Source of the DNA: a virus
Strand: one strand, 5' to 3'
IMG/VR virus record: IMGVR_UViG_3300017989_004145
Span: 1 to 21,364 of that record
Length of the DNA: 21,364 nucleotides
Positions within the stretch are counted from its first letter, which is position 1; every line of letters starts with the position of its first letter. Shown one piece after another: positions 9,899 to 17,279 of this stretch. A program made the translations under genes and the position numbers. The notes beneath the pieces were generated by a model that saw only the letters and a list, made by a program, of their open reading frames with translations, was not told the DNA's origin and did no database searches.

Positions 9899-9905
9899 CA
9901 AACAT

Positions 9906-10976
9906 ATGTTTAATTTTTTTAAAAAATTCAGTAAGTATTACAAACCCTCTGGAACAGGGCTTATTCGAGATAAGAGACCACCAGAGAAAAAGGAGGAGGA
10001 CTACGAAGCTAAGGAAATTTTAGCCGACCAGCCGCTTGTTTGGTCAGGCAAAGACCCCGACCAATGGAAGAAATATCCTATTTTTGAACAAGATGGGTCA
10101 GGGTCATGCGTTGCCCAGACCGTTTCAAAGCTCTTGGGGATTTCAAATGTTAAAGAGGAAGGAAAATTTGTACACTATTCAGCAAGGGACATTTACTCCC
10201 AGAGGGCTAATCAGGGAATTAAGGGAATGTGGCAACAGGATGCGTTAGATATTGCATATCGGAAAGGAGTAACTTTAGAACAATTAATGCCTTCACAGGA
10301 CATGACAGAGGAAAAGATGAATGATGACTCGGACAGAAAAAGTATAGACAGGCAGGTGGCTTTAGTAGGAAAGGCGGGAGGGTATGCCCAATCAAAGGAT
10401 GCTAATTTTGACTTGATAGCTAATGCTATCAGGGAAGTAGGGGGAGTGTCATTGGCTTGCCGATTCAGCAGGGGAGATTGGACAAACGCAGAGGTTACTA
10501 ACAGGGATGATGGAACTTACGGACATTTGGTGACGGGGGTTGATTATGGACTTTGGAAAGGAAAGAGAGCTATCTTTTTTGATAACAGCTGGGGATATGA
10601 TTGGGGTTTTGATGGACAGGGAATTATTACTGAAGACCAGCCAATAAGGGCTTGGGGATTCCTGAAAGATTTAAAGAATACATGGAGAGAGAAAGAGGAA
10701 GTAAGTGAAATTCCAAAACCTACCCATCAATGGAAAAAAGATTTAATCTTCGGAATGAATAATTTAGAAGTTTCTTATTTACAGAGAGCTTTAATGTACG
10801 AGGAACTGTTTCCTGTGAATGTGCCAGCGACAGGATATTATGGTACAATCACAGCAAAAGCGGTTCTGGCGTTCCAGAGGAAGTATCAGGTAGCTTCAGA
10901 CGAAGAACTGAATGCATTACAGGGACGTAAAGTTGGTCCCAAAACTAGAGCAAAATTGAACTCAATGTTCAACTAA
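9906..10976 (+). CDS. Papain-like cysteine peptidase with peptidoglycan-binding domain (putative endolysin)
   Basis: 356 aa from ATG 9906. The C1-type catalytic set is visible: C68 in GSGSCVAQ, H207 in YGHLVTGVDYG and N227 in FDNSWGYDWG. Residues about 285-355 (LQRALMYEE, TGYYGTITAKAVLAFQRKY, VGPKTRAKL) form a PG_binding_1 domain. Together they suggest a wall-degrading peptidase used at lysis or entry. The open frame reaches back to 9759, but that part lies in tRNA-Gln and tRNA-Cys, so 9906 is taken as the start. It is 7 bases after tRNA-Cys with no Shine-Dalgarno sequence. The holin-like gene follows after a promoter. No signal peptide is obvious, in keeping with holin-dependent release. Confidence 0.85.
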   Translation: MFNFFKKFSKYYKPSGTGLIRDKRPPEKKEEDYEAKEILADQPLVWSGKDPDQWKKYPIFEQDGSGSCVAQTVSKLLGISNVKEEGKFVHYSARDIYSQRANQGIKGMWQQDALDIAYRKGVTLEQLMPSQDMTEEKMNDDSDRKSIDRQVALVGKAGGYAQSKDANFDLIANAIREVGGVSLACRFSRGDWTNAEVTNRDDGTYGHLVTGVDYGLWKGKRAIFFDNSWGYDWGFDGQGIITEDQPIRAWGFLKDLKNTWREKEEVSEIPKPTHQWKKDLIFGMNNLEVSYLQRALMYEELFPVNVPATGYYGTITAKAVLAFQRKYQVASDEELNALQGRKVGPKTRAKLNSMFN

Positions 10977-10982
10977 GTTTTC

Positions 10983-11011
10983 TTGACTTTTCTATATAAT
11001 TTAATGACAAT
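10983..11011 (+). promoter_or_regulatory. Possible promoter for the holin-like gene
   Basis: TTGACT (10983-10988), a 17-base spacer and GACAAT (11006-11011) make a moderate sigma70-type promoter, with an AT-rich spacer. It would start transcription about 50 bases before the ATG at 11068. Confidence 0.5.
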
Positions 11012-11067
11012 GTAAGAGACAATTCATTTTTAGCAAAGGTCGCTTAAAAAACCTAAGAAAATGAACT

Positions 11068-11337
11068 ATGAGCTTGCTAAAATCGAGCTATAAAGCAGAA
11101 AAGTCAGTTAAAAAGGCTGTCAGATACCCAGTTTGGGGAAGCCTTTTAACACTTGGGGTTGAAATCGTTACAAAATTATTGTCTACAATAGGAGTAACTC
11201 TTGAATTTCCTATCCTAGATACAATTTTGGGAAATGCTGAGTTAATTGGAATGTTAACTACTTTTGGAGCACTAGTCTTCATTGTTGACCTTCTAAAACA
11301 CGGCCTTGGATGGAAACTTCCTGTAATTGACGAATAA
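11068..11337 (+). CDS. Holin-like membrane protein (89 aa)
   Basis: A charged N-terminus (KSSYKAEKSVKKAVRY) is followed by two hydrophobic segments: residues about 21-45 (PVWGSLLTLGVEIVTKLLSTIGV) and about 57-78 (AELIGMLTTFGALVFIVDLL). The size, the two membrane helices and the position right after the endolysin gene suggest a holin, which opens the inner membrane at lysis. Holins share little sequence, so this rests mainly on topology and context. No strong Shine-Dalgarno sequence is seen. A hairpin follows the stop codon. Confidence 0.65.
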   Translation: MSLLKSSYKAEKSVKKAVRYPVWGSLLTLGVEIVTKLLSTIGVTLEFPILDTILGNAELIGMLTTFGALVFIVDLLKHGLGWKLPVIDE

Positions 11338-11343
11338 TGCTTG

Positions 11344-11373
11344 GGGGTGGGGAGTATTTTGCTTTCCCACCCC
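11344..11373 (+). terminator. Hairpin after the holin-like gene
   Basis: GGGGTGGG (11344-11351) pairs with CCCACCCC (11366-11373), followed by TTTAAT. It is a GC-rich stem with a short T run, so partial termination is plausible. Its left arm is like those of the 2354 and 5664 hairpins. The next ATG is only 8 bases downstream. Confidence 0.5.
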
Positions 11374-11381
11374 TTTAATGT

Positions 11382-12017
11382 ATGAGTATTAAACAAAAAA
11401 TCTTGTTTAAGGCGATTCTCTTTACTATTCTAAGCGTTTTTGTCTTAAACCTATCCCAAATACTAGCAAAAAAAGAAAACGCTTCTATCAGCCTCCTGGA
11501 GCTTCCTGAGAGGGATTCATATAATTTGTTCCTAAAACCTATTGTTTCCCCTTATTATATAAGCACAGAAAGCCTGGGAACTATTATTACTGACCAAAAT
11601 AATAGTCTAGTTTCTATAGCAAATATAACAACAGGAAAAGGGGTTATATCAAATAATTCACAAACAACACACGATTATTATTCTTGGATGCTTGAAAATA
11701 TTAAGGGTTGTGAGTGTGGACCCGACCCACGTGATTGTAATTTAAGATATGGATGTATAGCTGGAGCTGGGCCCTGTGGATTTGTTTCTTCTACTTGGAA
11801 TGAAACATTGGAAAGAATGAAGAAAGATGGAGAGTATATCCCCCCGGAATGTAATAAAAAAATGAATTGGAGAGAATTGGATGGTATTCCTGTATCTCAA
11901 AGGACACATCCTGTATTTTCAGATTCTTGTTGTTCTATTTTGGCATTATGGCTTTTGGAACAGGGAGAAAGCTGGAGGTGGGACCAAAGTAGGCATTGCT
12001 GGTCACCCAAATTATAA
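11382..12017 (+). CDS. Secreted cysteine-rich, lysozyme/transglycosylase-like protein
   Basis: 211 aa. Residues 1-29 form a signal peptide or anchor (KQKILFKAILFTILSVFVLNL). After a low-complexity stretch (about 30-95), the C-terminal half has ten or more cysteines and a layout resembling a lysozyme-like domain: WMLENIKGCECG, then GPCGFVSSTWNETL (compare the GxxQFxxxTW segment of transglycosylases) and a final ESWRWDQSRHCW. Many cysteines point to disulfides outside the cytoplasm. A catalytic Glu cannot be assigned with confidence (the E of LENIKGCE is a candidate). Its place beside endolysin and holin supports a wall-related role. Confidence 0.6.
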   Translation: MSIKQKILFKAILFTILSVFVLNLSQILAKKENASISLLELPERDSYNLFLKPIVSPYYISTESLGTIITDQNNSLVSIANITTGKGVISNNSQTTHDYYSWMLENIKGCECGPDPRDCNLRYGCIAGAGPCGFVSSTWNETLERMKKDGEYIPPECNKKMNWRELDGIPVSQRTHPVFSDSCCSILALWLLEQGESWRWDQSRHCWSPKL

Positions 12018-12064
12018 AAAGAAATAAAAGGTCGCCATATATCAGTTTAAAATTAAAAATTATT

Positions 12065-12121
12065 ATGTTTTTTGACGAAGAAGACGAAGAAGAATTTGAT
12101 GACGAAGAAGAGTGTGAATAA
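12065..12121 (+). CDS. Tiny, extremely acidic open frame (18 aa)
   Basis: MFFDEEDEEEFDDEEECE: 13 of 18 residues are acidic. It starts 47 bases after the lysozyme-like gene and ends just before the terminator. Such acidic peptides could mimic DNA or bind a basic protein, but at this length the frame may be chance. No ribosome binding site is seen; the rest of 12018-12178 holds only the terminator. Confidence 0.35.
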   Translation: MFFDEEDEEEFDDEEECE

Positions 12122-12146
12122 ATAATTTCTTGCTCTTCTCTAATAA

Positions 12147-12174
12147 AAAAAGAGGGAATAAAATCCCTCTTTTT
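12147..12174. terminator. Bidirectional Rho-independent terminator
   Basis: AAAAAGAGGGA (12147-12157) pairs perfectly with TCCCTCTTTTT (12164-12174). A runs on one side and T runs on the other make it work on both strands. It lies exactly where the plus-strand block ends and the minus-strand block converges. Confidence 0.85.
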
Positions 12175-12199
12175 GATTGGAAGATGTAATATTTTTATA

Positions 12200-12553
12200 T
12201 TACAATTGCCCCATTTTCCTCTCGTTTAAAATCCAATTTTCTGCAGCTCTTATTGTTAATAACATAGTATTGCCGGTGAAGGTCCTTTTTTCTTTTCCTG
12301 AGTCGGATTCAAGCGTTAGTTTTCTTAGCCCATCTTGGTTTATACTCCATATTCGATTTGGCATCCCTAATACTTGGCAAATTTTTTCCTCTCTTTGTTT
12401 CAGTGGTAAAATAATTTCCTTTCCCTCTTTGCATTGTGGCCAATAAACACAATCCTTACTACATGTTGTAGGGGGCATAGGATAAAGAAATTCTTGATAT
12501 TTTGGGGGTCGGCAATCAACCCGCCCTTTTGTGTCCCTCTTTTTGTATCCCAT
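12200..12553 (-). CDS. Hypothetical cysteine-containing protein (117 aa)
   Basis: Not recognised. A cluster CSKDCVYWPQC (about residues 31-41) could bind a metal. The C-terminal part (LTLESDSGKEKRTFTGNTMLLTIRAAENWILNE) resembles a sheet followed by a helix. It is the last gene of the minus-strand block, ending near the bidirectional terminator. Confidence 0.68.
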   Translation of the reverse strand: MGYKKRDTKGRVDCRPPKYQEFLYPMPPTTCSKDCVYWPQCKEGKEIILPLKQREEKICQVLGMPNRIWSINQDGLRKLTLESDSGKEKRTFTGNTMLLTIRAAENWILNERKMGQL

Positions 12554-12586
12554 TCAATTAATAAATTATTTTTTATCTGACCTTTA

Positions 12587-12820
12587 TTAAGATTTTATGT
12601 TTTGAGTTGCTTGGTTCTTTTGTCTTCTGTTGACAAGAAATTTTTCCGTTTCTTCAGCACATTTGGAGCACAGCTGATACATTGTTTCTGTTTGTTGAGT
12701 ATTTTTTTTATTCCCTAAGCTAAGAAGTGCTTTTGACGGCTTCTTAGAGATTACAAACTGTCCCACAGAATTACTCTCTCCTATTTTTTTTCCACAGCAG
12801 TCACATAATATAATAATCAT
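12587..12820 (-). CDS. Small zinc-ribbon protein (77 aa)
   Basis: CDCCGKKIG near the N-terminus and LCSKCAEE near residue 50 form a typical four-cysteine zinc ribbon; the tail is polar and basic. The start codon overlaps the preceding stop by one base (TAATG), so translation is coupled. Function unknown. Confidence 0.75.
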   Translation of the reverse strand: MIIILCDCCGKKIGESNSVGQFVISKKPSKALLSLGNKKNTQQTETMYQLCSKCAEETEKFLVNRRQKNQATQNIKS

Positions 12821-13104
12821 TATTTTTGAAGTTGTTTTAATTTATTATCAATTTTTTCTTGAAAAGTTGTCTGGATTTTTTCTTTAGAATAACCAGTATA
12901 CTCTTCCCAGGCACAAAACCAAAAGTTTGGTTTTTCATTTGTCCACTCTCGTAAGTCTATAAGATATTCTATGTATAATTCTCGTTCCTCCCTATTGCTG
13001 GGGTTCGATGAAACCCCAATAATCATATATGGGTTTTCAATATGGTGAAGAGTATTTTTTAAAAGCCTAATTACAAGCTCTTGAAGGCCTTTTTCTGTCA
13101 CCAT
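12820..13104 (-). CDS. Hypothetical protein (94 aa)
   Basis: Not recognised. The sequence begins MVTEKGLQELVIRLLKN, has a tryptophan-rich centre (LREWTNEKPNFWFCAWEEYTGYS) and a helical lysine-rich end. It lies between the primase-helicase gene (14 bases upstream) and the zinc-ribbon gene, so it is probably in the same transcript. Confidence 0.65.
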   Translation of the reverse strand: MVTEKGLQELVIRLLKNTLHHIENPYMIIGVSSNPSNREERELYIEYLIDLREWTNEKPNFWFCAWEEYTGYSKEKIQTTFQEKIDNKLKQLQK

Positions 13105-13118
13105 TTCATTTTATTATA

Positions 13119-14762
13119 TCATATTTCTTTAAATTTCCCAATGTCTTTGTTAAACTCCATTTCCACTTTCCCCGTGGGTCCTGTTCTGTTTTTAAGAACA
13201 TCAAGTTGAATCTTCCCTTTCCATTCCCATAAAATTAAGACCATATCAGCATCTTGATAAATGTTTGAACTCGATTTCAAATCGTAAAGCTGTGGCTTTT
13301 TTCTATTTGAATCCTTATCCGGTTTTCTCAAGTGACAAATAAGAAGAATGGGAATTTTAGCATCTATGGCTAGATTCTTCAGTTTGGAAATTACTTTTGC
13401 TGTTTCAGTGGTGTAATATTTCCCAGGAATAAGAATCTTTTGGAGATTATCAATCAATAGGAAATCAATATCATATAGCTTGATAGCTGCCTCTGCCAAC
13501 TCGACTAAATTGTCAGGTGATATTTCCGACAAATATCCCGAATAAAAATATAACGGGAATTTGCTAAATTTTTCTACAATTTCATCAAAATCATCAGAAT
13601 TTTTTAATTCAACAAAGTTTTTCTTTGTATGAGCAGTCATTAGTCTTGAAATCCACCAGGATAATTTTCCCTCAAGTAAAAAAGCTAAAGATTTCCTTTT
13701 TTGTTTTAACAAATTAAGGAGCAAATTCAAAGAAATAGTAGTTTTTCCTATCCCAGAAACACCAGACATAATAATAAGGTCTTCATTCTTGAAACCCCCT
13801 ATTTTATCATCAAGTTGTGCAAAACCTGTAGAAATTCCTTTTACTTCTTGGTCATTATGAACCCACTTTTTAAAGTCCTCCATATAATCTCCAAGAGGTT
13901 TGATTTCTTGCATCTTGAAGATTCTTGCGTTTCTGAATTCTTTTATGAAATCAGACTGGTCTCTTTCTAATAAAAAGTCATTAGCGTCTTTAGTAGGAAG
14001 GATTATATTAAAGCATTTCTGGAAACCAATTTTTTCTGCAATAGAATAAGCACCTTTCTGTCCAGGGTCATCAGAATCGAGGCAAATAAAAACTTTTTTA
14101 AATTTCTGGAAAATTGGAAGCCATTCTGGTTTAAGGTGTCCAGCTCCCGCAGTAAGAGAACAAACATTCTTAACCCCCATTTGCCAAGCAGCTATAGCGT
14201 CAGTTTCACTTTCAACGAGCAAGATAGATGGTTTCTCAAAATCAAGATTATCCTGGTTGAATAATATTGTTGGTGCACCATTAACTCTTTTAAATTTTTT
14301 TGGTTCAATCTTTCTAAATTTAATATTTACAATTTTTCCTTCCCGAAAATGGGGAATAGTAATCCATCCATCTTTTGTACACCCCAAATGAAAATATTTT
14401 ATTGTTTTGATTTCATATCCTCTTTCGTTTGTTAAATATTTCTGTGCTTTCCTGTCTTTAGTAAGGTTTTTTACATATTGTTTATATTCCGTTAATTCTG
14501 TGGTTTTTTCCTTCTCTTTATCTGAAAAATAATCCTTAACACTTTTTATATTTTTAAGGTCTCCAAATCTTGATTTCAACTGATAAAGATTCCCTTTCTC
14601 TCCACACTTAAAGCAGTGCCAGACACCATTATTTTTATTAATATAAAAGTGCCATTTTTTATCTTGACAAAGGGGACAAGTTTTTAATTGAAATTCTTGT
14701 CCACCCGAAGCTACTTTGTATCTCCATCCTTTTTCTTGAAGGTATTTCCAAACCTGTGACAT
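13119..14762 (-). CDS. Bifunctional DNA primase-helicase (T7 gp4-like)
   Basis: 547 aa, domains in order: a CHC2-type zinc finger (C29, C32, C50, C53); a Toprim primase core with E184-S-E186 and D229-S-D231-D232; and a RecA-like DnaB-family helicase with Walker A S336-GIGKTT (336-342), Walker B LLID438 and an ICHLRKP segment followed by LKSSSNIYQDADMVLIL. This layout matches T7 gp4, which makes RNA primers and unwinds DNA at the phage fork. It is the main replication gene in the window. No Shine-Dalgarno sequence is evident upstream of the ATG; the leader is A/T-rich. Confidence 0.93.
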   Translation of the reverse strand: MSQVWKYLQEKGWRYKVASGGQEFQLKTCPLCQDKKWHFYINKNNGVWHCFKCGEKGNLYQLKSRFGDLKNIKSVKDYFSDKEKEKTTELTEYKQYVKNLTKDRKAQKYLTNERGYEIKTIKYFHLGCTKDGWITIPHFREGKIVNIKFRKIEPKKFKRVNGAPTILFNQDNLDFEKPSILLVESETDAIAAWQMGVKNVCSLTAGAGHLKPEWLPIFQKFKKVFICLDSDDPGQKGAYSIAEKIGFQKCFNIILPTKDANDFLLERDQSDFIKEFRNARIFKMQEIKPLGDYMEDFKKWVHNDQEVKGISTGFAQLDDKIGGFKNEDLIIMSGVSGIGKTTISLNLLLNLLKQKRKSLAFLLEGKLSWWISRLMTAHTKKNFVELKNSDDFDEIVEKFSKFPLYFYSGYLSEISPDNLVELAEAAIKLYDIDFLLIDNLQKILIPGKYYTTETAKVISKLKNLAIDAKIPILLICHLRKPDKDSNRKKPQLYDLKSSSNIYQDADMVLILWEWKGKIQLDVLKNRTGPTGKVEMEFNKDIGKFKEI

Positions 14763-14780
14763 TTGATTAGATTTTAATTG

Positions 14781-14861
14781 TTAAAATATAATTCTTAAAA
14801 TAACTAAAAACAGAAGCAATAAAAGTATAAATATTAAAGCCTCTCCTTCTGTTTCATTCAT
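14781..14861 (-). CDS. Tiny single-helix membrane peptide (26 aa)
   Basis: An open frame starting MNETEGEA and continuing as an almost unbroken run of L, I, F and V, ending RIIF. It would be an acidic head plus one membrane helix. The start overlaps the stop of the upstream gene by 8 bases, which suggests coupling. The short length makes this uncertain. Confidence 0.45.
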   Translation of the reverse strand: MNETEGEALIFILLLLLFLVILRIIF

Positions 14862-15111
14862 TGTTTTGTTGTTTTTTATTTTTTTCTATAAAGAAACCGA
14901 CATTTTTGTCTTGTTTAAATTTTATCATAATTATTAAAAAAAACAAATCAATTTTAATAGTATGAATATATCTTTCTTTTGTTGCTACTTCTTTTCCTTG
15001 ATATATTTCAATTTCTTGTAACTGCCTGTAGTTTTTATAACAAACAGTAGCCTTACAGTCGCTAATATGCTCAACTCTTTCAAAGAATTTTTTAAATTTA
15101 ATTTTAAGCAT
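14854..15111 (-). CDS. Hypothetical protein (85 aa)
   Basis: Not recognised. A basic, beta-rich sequence with an IDLFFLIIMIKF hydrophobic stretch near residue 55 and a lysine-rich tail. It overlaps the end of the nucleotidyltransferase gene by 8 bases, so the two are probably co-translated. Confidence 0.62.
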   Translation of the reverse strand: MLKIKFKKFFERVEHISDCKATVCYKNYRQLQEIEIYQGKEVATKERYIHTIKIDLFFLIIMIKFKQDKNVGFFIEKNKKQQNNE

Positions 15112-15793
15112 AGTTTTTAAGAATATGGATTAACAACTTATCAGCTTCCTCGGTCTGGGGATTTTCAGGTAAATCACTTTTCTTAAAGGCTTCATCTAAC
15201 TCTTCAATTCTTTCAGTAAATCTCCTGCAAATGTTCTTATAATCCCATTCTCCTAATTTTATTTGTTTTAATGCATTGGCGTTTGGTCTGGGGAAAGTAA
15301 TAGTTCCTACCTCTAATAACTCAATACCCTGTTCAATCAAACGAATACAATTCATGGCATTTTTCGGGGAATATCCATATTTTAATATCTGTTTCTTTCT
15401 TTTAGCTCCTGTTTTGCCGGTAAGCTTAGTGAGGTTTGAGAATTCAGATTGTGCATATCCTTTAAAACGATGATATGCTTCCTGGGAAATGAAAATATCT
15501 CTTCTGTCCCTAATGAGCTTTGCCGGTTCTTCCATAATATAAATACAGGAGGGGGGAACAAAAAGCCACTCAAAAACAGAAGGATTTGATTTAATCGCTA
15601 ATTTGAAAAATTTCTGGATAGGATACATAATCCTATCCTCTTTTTCTTTTTGCACCCTTAGGTCTTTCAGGGGCTTCATGGAAAGACTTTCCTCTAGTGT
15701 CGGAAGCAAGATACCACGAATATCATTATCAGAGCTTCCGGTAGCTGTTCCATAAGCACGAGAGCCATATAATATTTCATATATTGTTTTCAT
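15104..15793 (-). CDS. Nucleotidyltransferase (RlaP/MNT-like, pol beta superfamily)
   Basis: 229 aa. The N-terminus has the signature G10-SRAYG followed by S21-D22-N-D24-IRG, i.e. GSxxYG and DxD, which bind NTP and metal. The rest is helical and matches the size of RlaP-type predicted nucleotidyltransferases common in phages (about 230-250 aa). These enzymes add NMPs to RNA or protein; the target here is unknown, and tRNA is one possibility given the array. It is coupled to neighbours by short overlaps on both sides. Confidence 0.85.
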   Translation of the reverse strand: MKTIYEILYGSRAYGTATGSSDNDIRGILLPTLEESLSMKPLKDLRVQKEKEDRIMYPIQKFFKLAIKSNPSVFEWLFVPPSCIYIMEEPAKLIRDRRDIFISQEAYHRFKGYAQSEFSNLTKLTGKTGAKRKKQILKYGYSPKNAMNCIRLIEQGIELLEVGTITFPRPNANALKQIKLGEWDYKNICRRFTERIEELDEAFKKSDLPENPQTEEADKLLIHILKNYA

Positions 15794-16017
15794 ATAGTTT
15801 CAGTTTTATTTTTTATTTCTTTATATTTCTTTTTATTATAAATCCGATAGACCTCCATAGCATCACAATAATCAACAAGAACAACTGTTCCATCTAAATC
15901 TCTAAACCATTTTTCAGTATGAAAATCAAGAATGTGATTATTCTGATAAATACCATCATAGCCACACCATAATGGTTGTTTATTGCTTTTCTTTTTCCAT
16001 ATCTCTCTGAATTTCAT
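15790..16017 (-). CDS. Hypothetical protein (75 aa)
   Basis: Not recognised. It has tryptophan-rich and tyrosine-rich segments (PLWCGYDGIYQ, FHTEKWFRDLDGTVVLVDYCDAMEVYRIY) and a lysine-rich tail. It overlaps the nucleotidyltransferase start by 4 bases. Confidence 0.65.
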   Translation of the reverse strand: MKFREIWKKKSNKQPLWCGYDGIYQNNHILDFHTEKWFRDLDGTVVLVDYCDAMEVYRIYNKKKYKEIKNKTETI

Positions 16018-16024
16018 ATCTTCT

Positions 16025-16303
16025 TTATTTTTTGTTTAATTTAATCCAAAGTTTAGCAACTGCGTCTGATGGAGTAGGAACACACTTGAAATTCTGTTTC
16101 ATCATATAGTTATCCATATTGCTTATTGCCACCCAACCTCCTTTCTGATAAATCAGAGCTTCAAACCTTTCTCCACATTCTTTTATCAGTTCAGAAAGAG
16201 TGGGGTTTTTATATTTTTCTTTTCTGGTATAATCGTAAAATAACGGCTTTTTTTGTGGAAACCCAGCCTCTTTTAATTGTTTTGCTAATTTGTATGAAAT
16301 CAT
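16025..16303 (-). CDS. Paralogous small phage protein, copy A (92 aa)
   Basis: Shares its first 40 residues almost exactly with the protein at 16512-16811 (SYKLAKQLKEAGFPQKKPLF, then DYTRKEKYK.PTLSELI) and the ending AVAKLW. The middle is different. The family is often seen in phages as one small protein per genome but its function is unknown. The strong DNA identity over the 5' part shows a recent duplication. Confidence 0.75.
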   Translation of the reverse strand: MISYKLAKQLKEAGFPQKKPLFYDYTRKEKYKNPTLSELIKECGERFEALIYQKGGWVAISNMDNYMMKQNFKCVPTPSDAVAKLWIKLNKK

Positions 16304-16306
16304 TGG

Positions 16307-16507
16307 TTAATTACCATTTTTTATCTCTTTCAATATATCTTCCTGCCCTTTTTTGTAGGATTTTTGTTTTTCTATTAAAATGAAACTTAAAACTTCACCC
16401 TCCATTTCTTGCCAGTTTTTTTCTGGAATACAATCTAAAACATTATCGGCTACAAATTTCTCCCTAAATCTTTTTATCAAATCCTCTTTATTTATCTCTT
16501 TATTCAT
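16307..16507 (-). CDS. Hypothetical protein between the paralogues (66 aa)
   Basis: Not recognised. A charged helical protein (MNKEINKEDLIKRFREKFV, then IEKQKSYKKGQEDILKEIK). It lies between the two copies of the duplicated family with only a few bases on each side. Confidence 0.6.
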   Translation of the reverse strand: MNKEINKEDLIKRFREKFVADNVLDCIPEKNWQEMEGEVLSFILIEKQKSYKKGQEDILKEIKNGN

Positions 16508-16511
16508 GAGT

Positions 16512-16811
16512 TTATTTTATTTGATTTTGACCTTTTTTAAGTTCAAGCCAAAGTTTAGCTACTGCTTCTTCTGGGGAATTGCTATTTTCTCCAACCTGTT
16601 CCATTAAATCATTTGCTACCCAAAAGGCTTTTCCTGTTTTGATATTTTTAAATCTTGTTAGGCTTCCAAACTTATTCCCACAAGCCTCTATAAGTTCTGA
16701 GAGGGTGGGGATTTTATATTTTTCTTTTCTGGTATAATCGTAAAATAACGGCTTTTTTTGTGGAAATCCTGCCTCTTTAAGTTGTTTTGCTAATTTATAA
16801 GAAATTGGCAT
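16512..16811 (-). CDS. Paralogous small phage protein, copy B (99 aa)
   Basis: Like the 16025 gene: nearly the same first 40 residues and an EEAVAKLWLELKKG ending. The middle segment (FGSLTRFKNIKTGKAFWVANDLMEQVGE) differs, which suggests divergence after duplication or exchange of a central segment. Confidence 0.75.
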   Translation of the reverse strand: MPISYKLAKQLKEAGFPQKKPLFYDYTRKEKYKIPTLSELIEACGNKFGSLTRFKNIKTGKAFWVANDLMEQVGENSNSPEEAVAKLWLELKKGQNQIK

Positions 16812-16819
16812 ATTAAAAA

Positions 16820-16849
16820 TTAAGTTTTCGCTAGTTTATAAGAAATCAT
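16820..16849 (-). pseudogene. Remnant of a third copy of the duplicated gene
   Basis: Reads MISYKLAKT and then stops. The first seven residues equal the start of copy A, and the bases match the same region of both copies. It overlaps the end of the YopX-family gene by 4 bases. It is best explained as a leftover of tandem duplication. Confidence 0.6.
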
Positions 16850-17262
16850 AATTCTAATAAGTTCTCATTTTCCCAAATATTTCCAATAATTTCTCCCCTA
16901 TCCCAATACAGGAAACCTATTTCAACCCATGCACCCTTTCCAAATGGTTTGCTAACCTTCCAACAACCATGTCCTGAATCGCTACAAAAAGATACAAGAC
17001 CAATTTCATCATCTGCTGTTTTATAAATATCTCCATCATAGACATCTTTTTGATTTTTATCGCATAATCCTATATTCATTAGTGGTATTAATCTTCCGGC
17101 TTCAGCATTCTCTTCTTTTGGGATTTCAAAAGCAATTATTTTTCCATTCCTAATTGTAATATTCCAGTCATCATCCTCTGGAAAATGCATTTTCTTTTTA
17201 TCAATATTCCAAGCCCTAATTTTAATTTCAGAGATTAACTCTGCTTTAGTCTCATCAAGCAT
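16846..17262 (-). CDS. YopX-family phage protein
   Basis: 138 aa. The family pattern is clear: an early IKIRAWNIDKKKM, a central LIPLMNIGLCDKNQKDVYDGDIY (matching the GlkDknGkeIyegDi block) and an end with GEIIGNIWENENLLEL (matching GNIyEnpeLL). YopX proteins are widespread in phages and prophages; their function is unknown. It is one of the most specific phage markers in this window. Confidence 0.88.
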   Translation of the reverse strand: MLDETKAELISEIKIRAWNIDKKKMHFPEDDDWNITIRNGKIIAFEIPKEENAEAGRLIPLMNIGLCDKNQKDVYDGDIYKTADDEIGLVSFCSDSGHGCWKVSKPFGKGAWVEIGFLYWDRGEIIGNIWENENLLEL

Positions 17263-17279
17263 ATTCTTAATTTAATATT

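Noticed and set aside
9759-9905. Longer start for the endopeptidase gene
   Set aside because: The extension translates tRNA-Gln and tRNA-Cys; the ATG at 9906 follows the tRNA end by the same short distance as three other array genes.
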